DNA of 64,000 bases from Chitinophaga horti (GCF_022867795.2 NZ_CP107006.1:3410001-3474000); one strand, 5' to 3'; shown: positions 36,223 through 46,329, counted from the stretch's first letter. Numbers and translations: made by a program. Notes: generated by a model not told the origin, from the sequence alone.

Positions 36223-38721
36223 ATGCTTAGATCTAACATTACATGGATAGCGCTGCTTGCAATGGGCACGGCTGCATACGGGCAGAAGCCCGCTTCACCG
36301 AAAGACAGCGTTGCCAAAAAAACGGATACCATCCCCGCTGTTATTAAGCCCTACGCACAAGTCATTACTGCCAAATCGAAAAGCTACGCAGGCATGTTTA
36401 CGGTGCATCAACTGAACAACCGCATTTACTTCGAACTGCCGGATTCGATGCTTGGCCGCGAGATACTCGTGGTGAACAGGATTGCGCGGGCAGCAGCCGG
36501 CCCCAGACCGCAAATGACTAACTATGCCGGCGATCATATCGGTGAAAACGTGATCCATTTTGAGAAGGGACCGGATGATAAAATATTTATGAAGCTGATG
36601 CGCTTCAACGAACGGTCGGCCGACACGACACCTAATGGCTTGTATCGTTCTGTGCTCAATTCCAACTTCGAACCGATTGCGGCAGCGTTCCCCGTAAAGG
36701 CTTATCATAAAGAAGCGAATAGCACGGTGATAGATGTAACGGATTATCTCAACACAGAAAATGAGATCTTCTATTTCTCCGCCCAGCTGAAAACCGTGTT
36801 GAACATCGGGGCCGTGCAGGCAGATCGGTCTTATGTTTCATCGGTGAAAGCCTTTCCTATGAACGTTGAACTGCGCTCCGTACGCACCTACATGAAATCC
36901 GGGGCGGCTGCCGCATCAACTATACCAGATACCTATGAATTAAACAGCTCTATGGTGTTACTGCCAACTGTGCCGATGCAACCGCGTTACTTCGATGCGC
37001 GTGTAGGCTTCTTTGCACGTGGTTATGTAGATTTTGATGCAGATCCACAGGGTGTAAGAGAACGTTACCTCATTACCCGCTGGCGTCTGGAGCCAAAGGA
37101 AGAAGACATGGAAAAATATACACGCGGCGAATTGGTGGAACCGAAAAAGCCGATCATCTATTATATTGATCCCGCTACACCAAAGAAGTGGGTGCCTTAC
37201 CTGATCGCGGGCGTAAACGACTGGCAAAAAGCCTTTGAGCAGGCAGGTTTCAAGAACGCCATCAAAGCTTTACCGGCGCCAACAGACGATAGCACCTGGA
37301 GTATGGAAGATGCGCGGCATAACGTGCTGGTGTATAAACCTTCGGCCGTACCGAATGCAAGCGGTCCGCACGTACATGACCCACGCAGCGGGGAGATCAT
37401 CGAATCGCACATCAACTGGTACCACAACATCATGCAACTGGTACGCAACTGGTACATGGTGCAGGCCGGCGCGATCGACCCCGGCGCCCGCAAAATGCAG
37501 TTCGATGATGAGCTGATGGGACAACTGATCCGTTTTGTATCCTCACACGAAGTAGGGCATACCTTAGGTCTTACCCACAACTTCGGCTCCAGCTCCACCA
37601 TACCGGTGGAAAAACTGCGTAACAAAAAGTACGTGGAAGCGCATGGGCATACCCCATCGATCATGGACTATGCCCGCTTTAACTATGTGGCGCAACCGGA
37701 GGATAATATTGGCAGGGCGGGCATCTTTCCGCGCATTGGAGAATACGACACCTGGGCTATTGAGTTCGGTTACCGTTGGTATCCGCAATTCAGGAGTGCG
37801 AAAGACGAGGCGCCTTATCTGAACAAACTGATCATCGATAGCCTGGCAACGAATAAACGCCTGTACTACGGCAATGAGTTTAACAGCAGCGATCCCCGCG
37901 ATCAGAGCGAAGACCTGGGTGATAACACTGTGCTGGCGAGCCAATACGGCATCAAAAACCTGCAACGCATCCTGCCCCAGCTTAAAACCTGGACGCGCGA
38001 ACCCAATGAAGGATATAACGCGTTAAAAAACATGTACGAGGAAGTATTGAGGCAATACCGCCTGTACAATGTGCAGGTACTGAAAAGTGTGGCCGGCGAG
38101 TATGTTACGCCAAAAAGCGTTGAGCAGCCCGGTGTGATACTGGAGCCTGTTGAATATGAGCGCCAGAAAGCAGCCATGAAGTTTTTATGCGACAACCTGT
38201 TTACCACACCGCGCTGGATCGTGAACGACTCATTGACTGCCCTCACGGGTGTCGACCCTATGATTCACCTGAGTGCCGGACAGTTTGCCGTATTGATGAA
38301 ATTGCAGGGATCAGGTACACTTATGACGTTGTTGAAGGCGGAAGAAACGAACAAGGGCCGGAAGTTATATAAAGCGACAGAGTTCCTGGAAGATATGAAG
38401 CAGGGCATCTGGGGCGAGTTGTACAATAATAAGCCGATAGAAATGCCTCGCCGCAATTTGCAAAAAATGTATGTGGAGAATGCGTTCAAGTCATTCGTTG
38501 CCACCAACGAGATCGTGGGGCGCAATAACGGGAACGGTACTATTTTTTATGTCAACCCCGATCCTACTGCAAACGATGTATCGAGCATCATGCGTGTACA
38601 CCTGGGTGCTTTGCGCCAGGATGTATTGCGAGCGATCCCTTTACAGTCGGGCGTTTCGAAGTATCATTTACAGGATATTGCGAACAGGATAGAGCAGGCG
38701 TTGGAAGGAAAGAAGAAATAA
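36223..38721 (+). CDS. Large zinc-dependent metalloprotease (DUF5118/DUF5117/DUF4953 type)
   Basis: 832 residues. Signal peptide ends near residue 21 (TAAYGQ). Then a short N-terminal domain (about 45-90, MFTVHQLNNRIYFELP), a DUF5117-like beta region (about 95-290) and a metzincin-like catalytic domain. The extended zinc motif HEVGHTLGLTH is at 442-452, followed by SIMDYARFNY, which resembles the Met-turn. The C-terminal 250 residues are helical. Expected to be secreted or periplasmic. It is the last gene of locus C, 3 bases after the thioredoxin. The pairing suggests that imported proteins or peptides are reduced and cut; this is inference from context. Confidence 0.92.
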   Translation: MLRSNITWIALLAMGTAAYGQKPASPKDSVAKKTDTIPAVIKPYAQVITAKSKSYAGMFTVHQLNNRIYFELPDSMLGREILVVNRIARAAAGPRPQMTNYAGDHIGENVIHFEKGPDDKIFMKLMRFNERSADTTPNGLYRSVLNSNFEPIAAAFPVKAYHKEANSTVIDVTDYLNTENEIFYFSAQLKTVLNIGAVQADRSYVSSVKAFPMNVELRSVRTYMKSGAAAASTIPDTYELNSSMVLLPTVPMQPRYFDARVGFFARGYVDFDADPQGVRERYLITRWRLEPKEEDMEKYTRGELVEPKKPIIYYIDPATPKKWVPYLIAGVNDWQKAFEQAGFKNAIKALPAPTDDSTWSMEDARHNVLVYKPSAVPNASGPHVHDPRSGEIIESHINWYHNIMQLVRNWYMVQAGAIDPGARKMQFDDELMGQLIRFVSSHEVGHTLGLTHNFGSSSTIPVEKLRNKKYVEAHGHTPSIMDYARFNYVAQPEDNIGRAGIFPRIGEYDTWAIEFGYRWYPQFRSAKDEAPYLNKLIIDSLATNKRLYYGNEFNSSDPRDQSEDLGDNTVLASQYGIKNLQRILPQLKTWTREPNEGYNALKNMYEEVLRQYRLYNVQVLKSVAGEYVTPKSVEQPGVILEPVEYERQKAAMKFLCDNLFTTPRWIVNDSLTALTGVDPMIHLSAGQFAVLMKLQGSGTLMTLLKAEETNKGRKLYKATEFLEDMKQGIWGELYNNKPIEMPRRNLQKMYVENAFKSFVATNEIVGRNNGNGTIFYVNPDPTANDVSSIMRVHLGALRQDVLRAIPLQSGVSKYHLQDIANRIEQALEGKKK

Positions 38722-38740
38722 TCAGCCATTTTGATACCTG

Positions 38741-38775
38741 AGCAAGGCCTCCCGGGTGGGAGGCTTTGCTTTTTA
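38741..38775. terminator. Bidirectional terminator between metalloprotease and dnaE2
   Basis: A 13-base-pair stem (38741-38753 with 38758-38770, one G-U) with a 4-base loop and T5 on the plus side. It sits between two convergent genes and can serve both. Confidence 0.85.
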
Positions 38776-38787
38776 CTGCGCACGACG

Positions 38788-41700
38788 TTACCTGAAATTC
38801 CGCGCCTGCGGAAACACAATTTCCTGCGCGCTTTCACGCACCTGCGTTCTTTTGTCCTGGCTCGGAAAGTCTGGCAGGGGCTTTTCATCAGCACGCGCGA
38901 GGGTGAGAACATTGGGATCTTTTTGCGAGGAATTGAGCAGGCGTAATAGTTTAGAAAGATCGTAGCAACGTTTAACGACGACGTGAATTACTTCGCCTTC
39001 GCGTTGCAATTTACCTTCTACCATGAGCAGGCGGGCATGCAGGATCTCTTTGCGATATTTTTCGAAGAGACTTTCAAACACCACGAGGTTGGCGGTGCCT
39101 GTTTCGTCCTCAATCGTCATAAAACATACGCCGCCGGCAGTTCCCGGGCGCTGCCTGACCAGTACGAGGCCGGCAATTTTCAGCGGTGTGCCATTGGGAA
39201 TACTGAACAAATCACGGGCAGATACGATATGCAGTTGCGTGAGTTTCTCTCTTACAAAACTTACCGGATGGGCTTTGAGGGATAGGGATAAGCTCGCATA
39301 ATCTTCTACCACATGTTCGGATAGCTGCATGGCGGGCAATTTTACCGGCTGCTCCTCCTCTCGCTGACCAGTGAATATACCGTTCGGGCGTCCTTCCCGG
39401 ACAGACACGGCCCATAGCGCCTGGCGGCGGTCGAGGCCCATCGAACGAAAAGCATCTGCATCGGCCAGCTTTTCCAAAACCGGGGTGGTCATGCCGACAT
39501 TGTGCATCTCATCGATACTGGTATAACCTTCACCACGATGCGCTGTGAGCAACATCGCATCTTCCTGCCGCATGCCCTTTATCTGCCTGAAACCAATGCG
39601 TAATGCAAAATAGCGGCCGTGCATAGGCTCAAGCGTATTATCCCACATGGAGTGATTTACATCTGCCTCCCGAACTTCCACGCCGTGCCTTCTCGCATCG
39701 ATCACGATTTGAGCGGGTTGATAAAAACCCATCGGCATACTGTTGAGTAAGGCGCAGGCAAATACATCCGGGTAGTGGCATTTTATGTAGCAGGAAACGT
39801 ATACCAGCAATGCAAAACTGGCAGCATGACTTTCCGGGAAGCCGTAACTACCAAAGCCTTCCAGCTGTTTGAAGATGCGTTTAGCGAAATCAAGTTCGTA
39901 ACCGTTTGCCAACATCCCTAAGACCAGTTTTTCTTCGAACTGACTGACCAAACCTTTCAGCTTAAAGGTCGCCATGCTACGACGCAACGCATCCGCCTCG
40001 GACGGCGTAAACCCGGCCGCCTGTATCGCAATGTTCATCGCTTGTTCCTGGAAAAGGGGGACGCCTAAGGTTTTCTTCAGGATACTTTCCAGTCCGGGAG
40101 GATAGTCGACCGGTTCCTCCTTATTACGCCTGCGCAGGTAAGGATGCACCATATCACCTTGTATAGGGCCGGGACGAACGATCGCCACCTCAATCACCAG
40201 GTCATAAAACACCTTGGGTCTTAAACGCGGCAACATCGATTGCTGGGCGCGGCTTTCAATCTGGAACACACCAATCGTATCCGCGCGGGAAATCATTTCA
40301 TACACCTCATCATCATTATTCGTAAACCCAGCCAGCGTCCATGTTTTTTTATGATGTTGTTTTCCCAGGTCGAAGGCTTTGCGGATGCAGGTGAGCATGC
40401 CCAATGCCAGCACATCTATCTTCATAAATCCTAAGGCATCAATATCATCCTTATTCCATTCGATGCAGGTACGATCTTCCATGCGCGCATTCATGACCGG
40501 ACACAAATCAATGAGTTTGCCCCTCGTGATCACGAAACCGCCGGTATGCTGCCCTAGCTGCCGCGGAAATCCCATAAACTGCGCAGTGAGGTCCAGTATT
40601 TTATGCAAGTGCTTATCCCCCGGGTCCAGACCTTGTTCTGATATCCTTTTTCTTCGAACCACTCGTCTGTATATTGCCAGATGCTGCCAGACAACCTGTT
40701 GATCGCATCTACCGACAAGCCCATCGCCTTGGCTACATCCCTGAGTGCGCCCTTTTGATGTTGTTGCGTAACCGTTGCAACGATTGCAGCACGATCGCGG
40801 CCATATTTATGATAGATATATTGGATCACCTCTTCACGGCGCTCATGTTCGAAGTCAACATCAATATCCGGGGGCTCATTGCGGGCAGATGAAATAAACC
40901 GTTCGAACAACAGATCGATCTGCGTGGGATCAACCGACGTGATACCCAAGCAGAAACAAGCCGTGGAGTTCGCGGCAGAGCCACGTCCCTGACAAAGAAT
41001 GCCTTGCTCACGGGCGAAGCGCACAATATCGTAGACGGTGAGAAAATAAGATGCATAATTCATCCCCTCGATGAACTTCAATTCATATTCGATGGCCTGC
41101 GCCACCTTTGTGGGCAGCTCTTTACCGAAATGCCGATGCGCACCTTTCCAAACCTGGTAAGTCAATTCTTCCTGCGGAGTACGGCCTTCGGAAGTAATTT
41201 CTTCCGGGTATTCATACTTCAGTTCATCCAGCGAAAACGTACAGGCATCTGCGATCTCTGTTGTTCGTTCCAATGCCTGCTGGTAAAGGCGGAACAGGCG
41301 TTCCATTTCAGGAATGGGTTTCAGGTATCGTTCTGCATTGGGATGAAGGCGGTAACCGGCATTGTAAATCGTACACTTTTCCCTTACACAGGTAAGTATA
41401 TCCTGCAACTCGCGACGTTCGGAGCAATGATAATGCACATCATTGGTGATCACCATCGGCACCTCTAATAGCGAAAGTGCATACAGGTATTTATTATCAT
41501 CCCCCTGGTAATAACGCGTAGCAGCTAGGTACAGCTGATCACCAAATATGTTACGATACTCCCTTAACGCCTGTTTAAATTCAGGCTCAAATGTAAAGTG
41601 AGCATTTAGTTTAGAGGGAGGGATGGCAATGATCTTCATGCCTTCCGCATGTTCGTACACATCTTTTTTATACAGATGGCATTCGCCTTTTTCAGCACGA

Positions 41701-41990
41701 AGATTACCTGAGGACAGCAACCGGCATAATCTTGAATACGCTGCCAGGTTGGTGGGATACACCAGCAAACTGGGGCCATCCATAAGATCGAGGCGGCAGC
41801 CTGTAATAAACCGGATGCCATTTTTTTGCGCCGCTACATGCGCACGCACCACACCTGCCAGGCTATTACGATCGGTGAGTGCAATAGCTGTATAACCGAG
41901 TACGGCGGCCTGCTCTACCAGTTCGTGCGGATGCGAGGCCCCACGGAGGAAGCTGAAATTAGACGTTACTTGTAATTCGATGTACTGCAT
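38788..41990 (-). pseudogene. dnaE2: Error-prone DNA polymerase III alpha subunit DnaE2, frameshifted as read
   Basis: Two reading frames make one 1067-residue DnaE2. The N-terminal frame (41990 down to about 40650) holds the PHP domain (ELQVTSNFSFLRGASHPHELV) and polymerase core with GRGSAANS and PDIDVDF (374-380, catalytic aspartates). The other frame (to 38788) continues with the fingers (IDVLALGML, third Asp; GFPESHAASFA) and a C-terminal OB fold. Adding one A to the A5 run (minus strand, 40651-40647) joins EWFEEK to RISEQGLDPG without loss. The start at 41990 gives the usual MQYIEL opening; the open frame to 42032 overlaps imuB and is rejected. Third gene of the imu cassette and the catalytic polymerase for damage-induced mutagenesis. 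Could be a base error, a real knock-out, or slippage on the A run. Confidence 0.9.
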
Positions 41991-42004
41991 ACTGCACGTT
42001 ATCG

Positions 42005-43609
42005 TTACGCAAAAAAACCATGAATGAACCACTGAAAAGTTCGTTCCTCATCATAGTGTCCGAGGCGGAACAGCCAGTAACGGCGGCCCAACTCGTCCTC
42101 CACGGTGTAATAGTCACGGTGCTGCCCTTGCTGCAGCCACCATTCCTGCTCGATGCGCTCTGGTCCATCGGCACGTTTGATTGTATGTAAAACGCCTTTG
42201 TACCGGAAGTTCATCGGCGGATAATCCGGGATAGGCGCGGCAACTACTATCAGTTCCGGTTGCGGTAGCAGGAGAATGGGCCTTGGCCTGTCCAGCCGCC
42301 AGGGAATATCCGGTTCCTCATGAAAAGAGGTCGCTGGTTTGACCGCCCGTTCCGGCCAGTAGTGTTCTGCCGGCAGGAAACGTTTGATCTGCGCTGCACC
42401 GAGACGTCCCGCCAGGCGGTCGAGTAACTCTGCGAGGGCGGTATCCTGCAGGCTGTTATCCTGCCGCCAGATGGCATCCTGTACATGGCTCACCTCTTCT
42501 ACCTGTGGGGCTTCGAGTACGAAGAGTTCAATGCCCAGGTCCGGACGAATACTCCGGATCTTATCTTCAAAAAGTTTGAAGATATGTTTTGCGTTATGAG
42601 ACGGCCGGTTGGTTTGCACGCCGACCGTTTCTACACGCCCATCGACACAATAACATTTCAGTTGTGCGATGCGCAGACCTTTTTCCTCATGCGTTAAGCG
42701 GTTACACATCATTGCCAGCAAGTTTTCCAACGCCATCTCGATCCCTTTGGCAGTAACGATCGGTTCGAGGCAAGGTAATCGCTCCTGGTATAATTCGGGA
42801 GAGATGACCGGCGTAATAAATTCCTGCTCGCGACCAAATGCCTGATCGAGCCGTAGCAAGGTTTGCGGCCCAAAACGTTTACGGAGCGACGTTCTTGGCA
42901 GCGCTGCGAAACTCTGTATATCGCGGAGGCCTAGTTTGTACAGGCGTTCCTGGACGGTAGCGTCTATGCGGAGTGCAGCAGGCGGCAGTGGTAATAGTGC
43001 GTTGAGATGTTCGCGGGGGCGGATAACGATTGCTCCAGGATGCACGGCGTCTCGGGCAGGCGTTGTATGCTGCAAGGTTACTGCATCCGAGACTATTGAC
43101 GCTGTATGTTTACTTGCCGTTGCCTGCTGATTCAAGTCGACACTATACCTCGCAAACGCCCATGCACTCCCCACCGTATCTGCCATAGCAGCGCACAGCT
43201 GATAACCTTTCTTGCCGAGCCTCTCCACAAGATCGTTTACGTAAGCCTGCTCGCCACCCCACAGATATGCGCAACCGGAAGCATCCAGCACAATACCATC
43301 CGGCGAATCGACTGCAGCTATTGGTGTATACCGGATACACCATTCCGCAATCCCTTTTAATAATTTATCACCTAACTCCGGCCGGTCGTCTAATACTTCC
43401 AAGCCGGATAAAATAGAACGCGCATCCGCCACTACCATTCCCACTGCTACGCCTCCTTTTTCTGCCAAACGATTAGCAGCGGTTATTACCATACGTCCAT
43501 GTACCGGCAACGCCAATACAAAAGGCATATCTTTCAACCTGGGTTGACGAAGCGTGAACCAATCCGTTTTGAGATAACGGAACCACAACGACACAAAACG
43601 CTGCTGCAT
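42005..43609 (-). CDS. imuB: Y-family polymerase-like protein ImuB
   Basis: 534 residues from ATG 43609, one base after the imuA stop; the open frame extends to 43657 but that would overlap imuA by 47 bases. N-terminal Y-family palm/fingers (RFVSLWFRYLKTDWF, RMVITAANRLAEKGGVAVGM, IVLDASGCAYLWGGEQ), helix-hairpin-helix region (KLGLRDIQSFAALPRTSLRKRFGP), then a C-terminal part. As usual for ImuB, the first catalytic carboxylates of DinB enzymes are not seen in the opening strand, so it is likely non-catalytic and serves as an adaptor between DnaE2, ImuA and the sliding clamp. Stop lies 14 bases before dnaE2. Confidence 0.93.
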   Translation of the reverse strand: MQQRFVSLWFRYLKTDWFTLRQPRLKDMPFVLALPVHGRMVITAANRLAEKGGVAVGMVVADARSILSGLEVLDDRPELGDKLLKGIAEWCIRYTPIAAVDSPDGIVLDASGCAYLWGGEQAYVNDLVERLGKKGYQLCAAMADTVGSAWAFARYSVDLNQQATASKHTASIVSDAVTLQHTTPARDAVHPGAIVIRPREHLNALLPLPPAALRIDATVQERLYKLGLRDIQSFAALPRTSLRKRFGPQTLLRLDQAFGREQEFITPVISPELYQERLPCLEPIVTAKGIEMALENLLAMMCNRLTHEEKGLRIAQLKCYCVDGRVETVGVQTNRPSHNAKHIFKLFEDKIRSIRPDLGIELFVLEAPQVEEVSHVQDAIWRQDNSLQDTALAELLDRLAGRLGAAQIKRFLPAEHYWPERAVKPATSFHEEPDIPWRLDRPRPILLLPQPELIVVAAPIPDYPPMNFRYKGVLHTIKRADGPERIEQEWWLQQGQHRDYYTVEDELGRRYWLFRLGHYDEERTFQWFIHGFFA

Positions 43610-43610
43610 A

Positions 43611-44342
43611 TCACCCGGTTTGTTTTTGAGGCTGCCGGGAAATAACAGGTTTAACATGCAGATGCCTGAACCTTCCTGCTACCCACTCCATTTCCCAAAC
43701 ACCCGGTTTACCATTACGCACTTTCATCAACGACACTTTCCATCTTGGAAAACCAACACCCGGCATTTCATCATCCTGCAAACTTGGCAACGGCTCAATT
43801 ACCCAGCGTGTCACACAAGCAGTAGTACTCATATGGCGAGGATTGCGGAGCACCACAAACCCAGTTACGTTACTATTTTCAACCGCGAGTTGTAGCCGCC
43901 GGGATGCTTTAAAACTCAACGCTCCCACTTCTCCCACTACAGCAGCCAATCCTTCACAACGAAGCGCTTCCTCCATCGCCCACAACAACTCTTTATCCTG
44001 CCGCGCCTGTACAAAAATCACTTTATCGGCCTCGATACCAAATGTTTTTAAAGCAGGCGGATAAAGCGTTCCGGCAGCACCGATCCATAATATCACACCA
44101 TGTTGCTTCATCAGTAAGGACAGCAGCCCGGCCATGAATCCATTCGTAGCCGCTGCGCCTTCCTGGCTATAGCTGACCAGCTCATGCACCGCTCCCACCG
44201 GGAACGTTGCATTCGGAAAAGCAAACTTCATCGGGCCGAGACCAAAGTTCAGCGAAGGATTGCTGAGCTTTGGCTTCAGGCCTTGCAACGGGAGTAAATC
44301 CCGCCGCAGTTGGGCGATGATGTCTGCTTTTGCGGAGGGCAT
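43611..44342 (-). CDS. imuA: Mutagenesis accessory protein ImuA
   Basis: 243 residues, first gene of the imuA-imuB-dnaE2 operon. RecA/SulA-like fold: FPVGAVHELVSYSQEGAAATNGFMAGLLSLL (about 47-77), GVILWIGAAGTLYPPAL (beta strand and loop), DKVIFVQARQDKELLWAMEEALRC and LAAVVGEVGALSFKASRRLQLAVENS. The context with ImuB and DnaE2 makes the call secure. In this system ImuA supports translesion synthesis by ImuB/DnaE2 after DNA damage. A candidate damage-inducible operator lies at 44373-44403, directly upstream. Confidence 0.93.
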   Translation of the reverse strand: MPSAKADIIAQLRRDLLPLQGLKPKLSNPSLNFGLGPMKFAFPNATFPVGAVHELVSYSQEGAAATNGFMAGLLSLLMKQHGVILWIGAAGTLYPPALKTFGIEADKVIFVQARQDKELLWAMEEALRCEGLAAVVGEVGALSFKASRRLQLAVENSNVTGFVVLRNPRHMSTTACVTRWVIEPLPSLQDDEMPGVGFPRWKVSLMKVRNGKPGVWEMEWVAGRFRHLHVKPVISRQPQKQTG

Positions 44343-44372
44343 TGAAAGTGTCTATAATTACAGTGCGAATAT

Positions 44373-44403
44373 TTTTAGCGAAAATACTAAAATTTTTAGC
44401 TAA
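44373..44403 (-). promoter_or_regulatory. Candidate SOS operator upstream of imuA
   Basis: TTTTAG (44373-44378) and CTAAAA (44387-44392) form a perfect inverted repeat with 8 bases between. TTTTTAGC occurs again at 44393-44400, exactly 21 bases after the first copy at 44372, and runs into the palindrome TTAGCTAA (44396-44403). The site begins 31 bases before the imuA ATG on the minus strand. imu operons are usually LexA-controlled, but the LexA box of this lineage is not known to me. Confidence 0.5.
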
Positions 44404-44454
44404 CAATATTTCATTTCTGCAGATGTTGATAAGTTTTATCCCCTGCTTTAAATA

Positions 44455-44484
44455 AAAAGAGCCGGATACTTAGGTATCCAGCCC
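44455..44484 (-). terminator. Rho-independent terminator of the 44502 hydrolase
   Basis: Read on the minus strand, an 11-base stem (GGGCTGGATAC with GTATCCGGCTC, two G-U pairs) with a 4-base loop is followed by T5. It separates the hydrolase from the imuA promoter. Confidence 0.75.
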
Positions 44485-44501
44485 TTTATACGTTGATAAA
44501 T

Positions 44502-45449
44502 TTATTTTTTAGCCCGCCCCACATTCCGCACCACCGCATCCGCCATCTGCCCCAAAAACCTTTCCGACACATCATGCCCCATTCCTTCCACCACGACCAA
44601 CTCGCATCCCGGAATCGTAGCCGCCACTTCCTTACCGGATGCCACTGTTACTAATGGGTCCGCATCTCCATGAATCACCATTGCTGGTACTTTTATTTTT
44701 GCCAGATCAGGACGACGATCGCAATTATCGCCAATGATCACAGCGGCGGCGTGACGGGCAGTGCCTGTAGGATACCAGGCGCGGTTAATATGCATTAACG
44801 CGCGCTGCTTACGCAGCGCTTCACCGTCTGTACTACCCAATGCCTTGTATATACCCGCCATGTAGTTCGACAATGTATCCGCATGGGTACTGGCCGGGGG
44901 CGGGGTCATCATCGCTGCCATGGCTTCGGGTTTGGCAGGCGGTAGCTCAGGATTGCCGGAAGAGGCCATCACGCTGGTAAGGCTACGCACGCGATCAGGA
45001 AAATTAATGGTGAGGATTTGCGCGATGGCACCTCCCATAGAAACGCCAACGATATGGGCTTTGTCGATCTTTAACGCAGTGAGTAAACCGGTGGCATCTT
45101 TGGCCATATCCAGTAAGGTATAAGGCAACGGGGCCGGACCACATTTTTTGATCAAAGGGATGATGCCCGCCCAATCAGGCTGACCGAGCGAGTCGAGATG
45201 TGTCGTTAAGCCGGCGTCGCGGTTATCGAAACGGATAACGCGGTAGCCACGACCAGCAAGGTCTTTACAGAAAGCTTCGGGCCAATCGGTTAATGGAGAA
45301 CCGGTACCATTGATGAGCAGGATGGCTTGCTTGTCGGGTTTACCAAAAGATTCGTATGCAATGGTGATGCCATTGGCTTGTACTTTACCAGGCTGGGCTT
45401 GCGCCACGAAAGGACTGAGGGCTACAAGCACTAATAAGATTTTTCTCAT
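44502..45449 (-). CDS. Secreted alpha/beta hydrolase
   Basis: 315 residues with a signal peptide ending about residue 19 (VAQAQP). Alpha/beta hydrolase fold with LLINGTGSPLTDW (oxyanion region, about 44-56), RFDNRDAGLT, nucleophile elbow GVSMGG (Ser137), acid region IHGDADPLV (Asp about 262) and catalytic His in EGMGHDVSE near the C-terminus. The NGTG-x-PLTDWP and DNRDAGLS patterns are shared with aclacinomycin-methylesterase-like and other esterases, but substrate cannot be assigned. The signal peptide places it in the periplasm. Single gene, opposite to the DUF2625 gene. Confidence 0.92.
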   Translation of the reverse strand: MRKILLVLVALSPFVAQAQPGKVQANGITIAYESFGKPDKQAILLINGTGSPLTDWPEAFCKDLAGRGYRVIRFDNRDAGLTTHLDSLGQPDWAGIIPLIKKCGPAPLPYTLLDMAKDATGLLTALKIDKAHIVGVSMGGAIAQILTINFPDRVRSLTSVMASSGNPELPPAKPEAMAAMMTPPPASTHADTLSNYMAGIYKALGSTDGEALRKQRALMHINRAWYPTGTARHAAAVIIGDNCDRRPDLAKIKVPAMVIHGDADPLVTVASGKEVAATIPGCELVVVEGMGHDVSERFLGQMADAVVRNVGRAKK

Positions 45450-45567
45450 AACTAAGTTTTAGACGTGGATCAGCTGCCAATATAATTAATGCAAATTTAT
45501 CTGCATAGAAGGAAGCCGACATCTATATAACCGAAGAATTAATTATTTTACAAGCCACTCACAAGAT

Positions 45568-46242
45568 ATGAAAGAGATCAACGAACTGATAAACCTGGAC
45601 GAACCAGGATGGCCGCTCGTACAGGAATGGATCAGCGAAGCCACGAACCTGGTGGAAGTATTGCCAAACGATGCCGCCCAGGCGGAGGCCGCGCTGTACC
45701 AAACGCAGGTCACCACCCGCTCTCCCATGGGCGCCATTATTCATAGCACTGGTGGCATACTGGTCGATAATGGCTGGTTGCGTATACTCGGATCGGGCAG
45801 TGCGAAATTAAATCGCAGTCTGCCGGCATGGAACCTGGGCAAATCTTTCGAGCAACCTGGCGATGCCCCCTCTTTCCTCCTGGTGGCAGACGATGCAATT
45901 GGCGGCTTCTGGGCGATCAATGGCGGTGAGTTCGGCGAAGATACAGGCAACCTGTACTATCTAGCCCCAGACACGCTGGAATGGGAAGAAACAGAACTCA
46001 GCTACAGTGAGTTCCTTACTTTTTGCTTCAATGGCGACCTCGACGAGTTTTATGAAGGCTTCCGCTGGAAGGGTTGGGAAAAGGATGTTAGCGGATTGGA
46101 TGGCAACGAAGTATTCAGCTTCTATCCTTTCCTGTGGACGAACGAAGGCAAAAACATCGATAAACTGGAGCGCAAAAAAGTGCCTGTACAGGAAGCTTAC
46201 CAGCTAGCACAGGAACAACGCGATACTTTCGAAGAAGAATAA
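45568..46242 (+). CDS. DUF2625 family protein
   Basis: 224 residues, acidic, no signal peptide. Family features: INLDEPGWPLVQEWISEATN at the N-terminus, the central TTRSPMGAIIHSTGGILVDNGWLRILGSG block (about 48-76), and GGFWAINGGEFGEDTGNLYYLAPDTLEWE. Members are cytoplasmic proteins of unknown function, often next to SMI1/KNR4-like or other small proteins. It has its own promoter region after the divergent hydrolase and ends at a bidirectional terminator. Confidence 0.88.
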   Translation: MKEINELINLDEPGWPLVQEWISEATNLVEVLPNDAAQAEAALYQTQVTTRSPMGAIIHSTGGILVDNGWLRILGSGSAKLNRSLPAWNLGKSFEQPGDAPSFLLVADDAIGGFWAINGGEFGEDTGNLYYLAPDTLEWEETELSYSEFLTFCFNGDLDEFYEGFRWKGWEKDVSGLDGNEVFSFYPFLWTNEGKNIDKLERKKVPVQEAYQLAQEQRDTFEEE

Positions 46243-46263
46243 TATACAAAGTGCTATATCTAA

Positions 46264-46310
46264 AGTACGCTGACCACCCTGGCATCCAGTAAAATGGCCA
46301 GCGTACTTTT
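46264..46310. terminator. Bidirectional terminator between DUF2625 and acetyltransferase genes
   Basis: AGTACGCTG with CAGCGTACT plus the inner pairs CCA/TGG, and T-rich on both sides. It lies between convergent genes. Confidence 0.75.
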
Positions 46311-46329
46311 GATACAGCCTTTCATTTTA

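Noticed and set aside
40640-40660. Canonical -1 programmed frameshift (A AAA AAG) in dnaE2
   Set aside because: The frame is read GAA AAA GGA, so the two-tRNA heptamer is not in the proper phase and no stem-loop or internal Shine-Dalgarno-like site is evident; only single-tRNA slippage would be possible.
41990-42032. Upstream extension of dnaE2 to 42032 (MVHSWFF start)
   Set aside because: It overlaps the end of imuB and is absent from the usual DnaE2 N-terminus, which starts MQYIEL-like.
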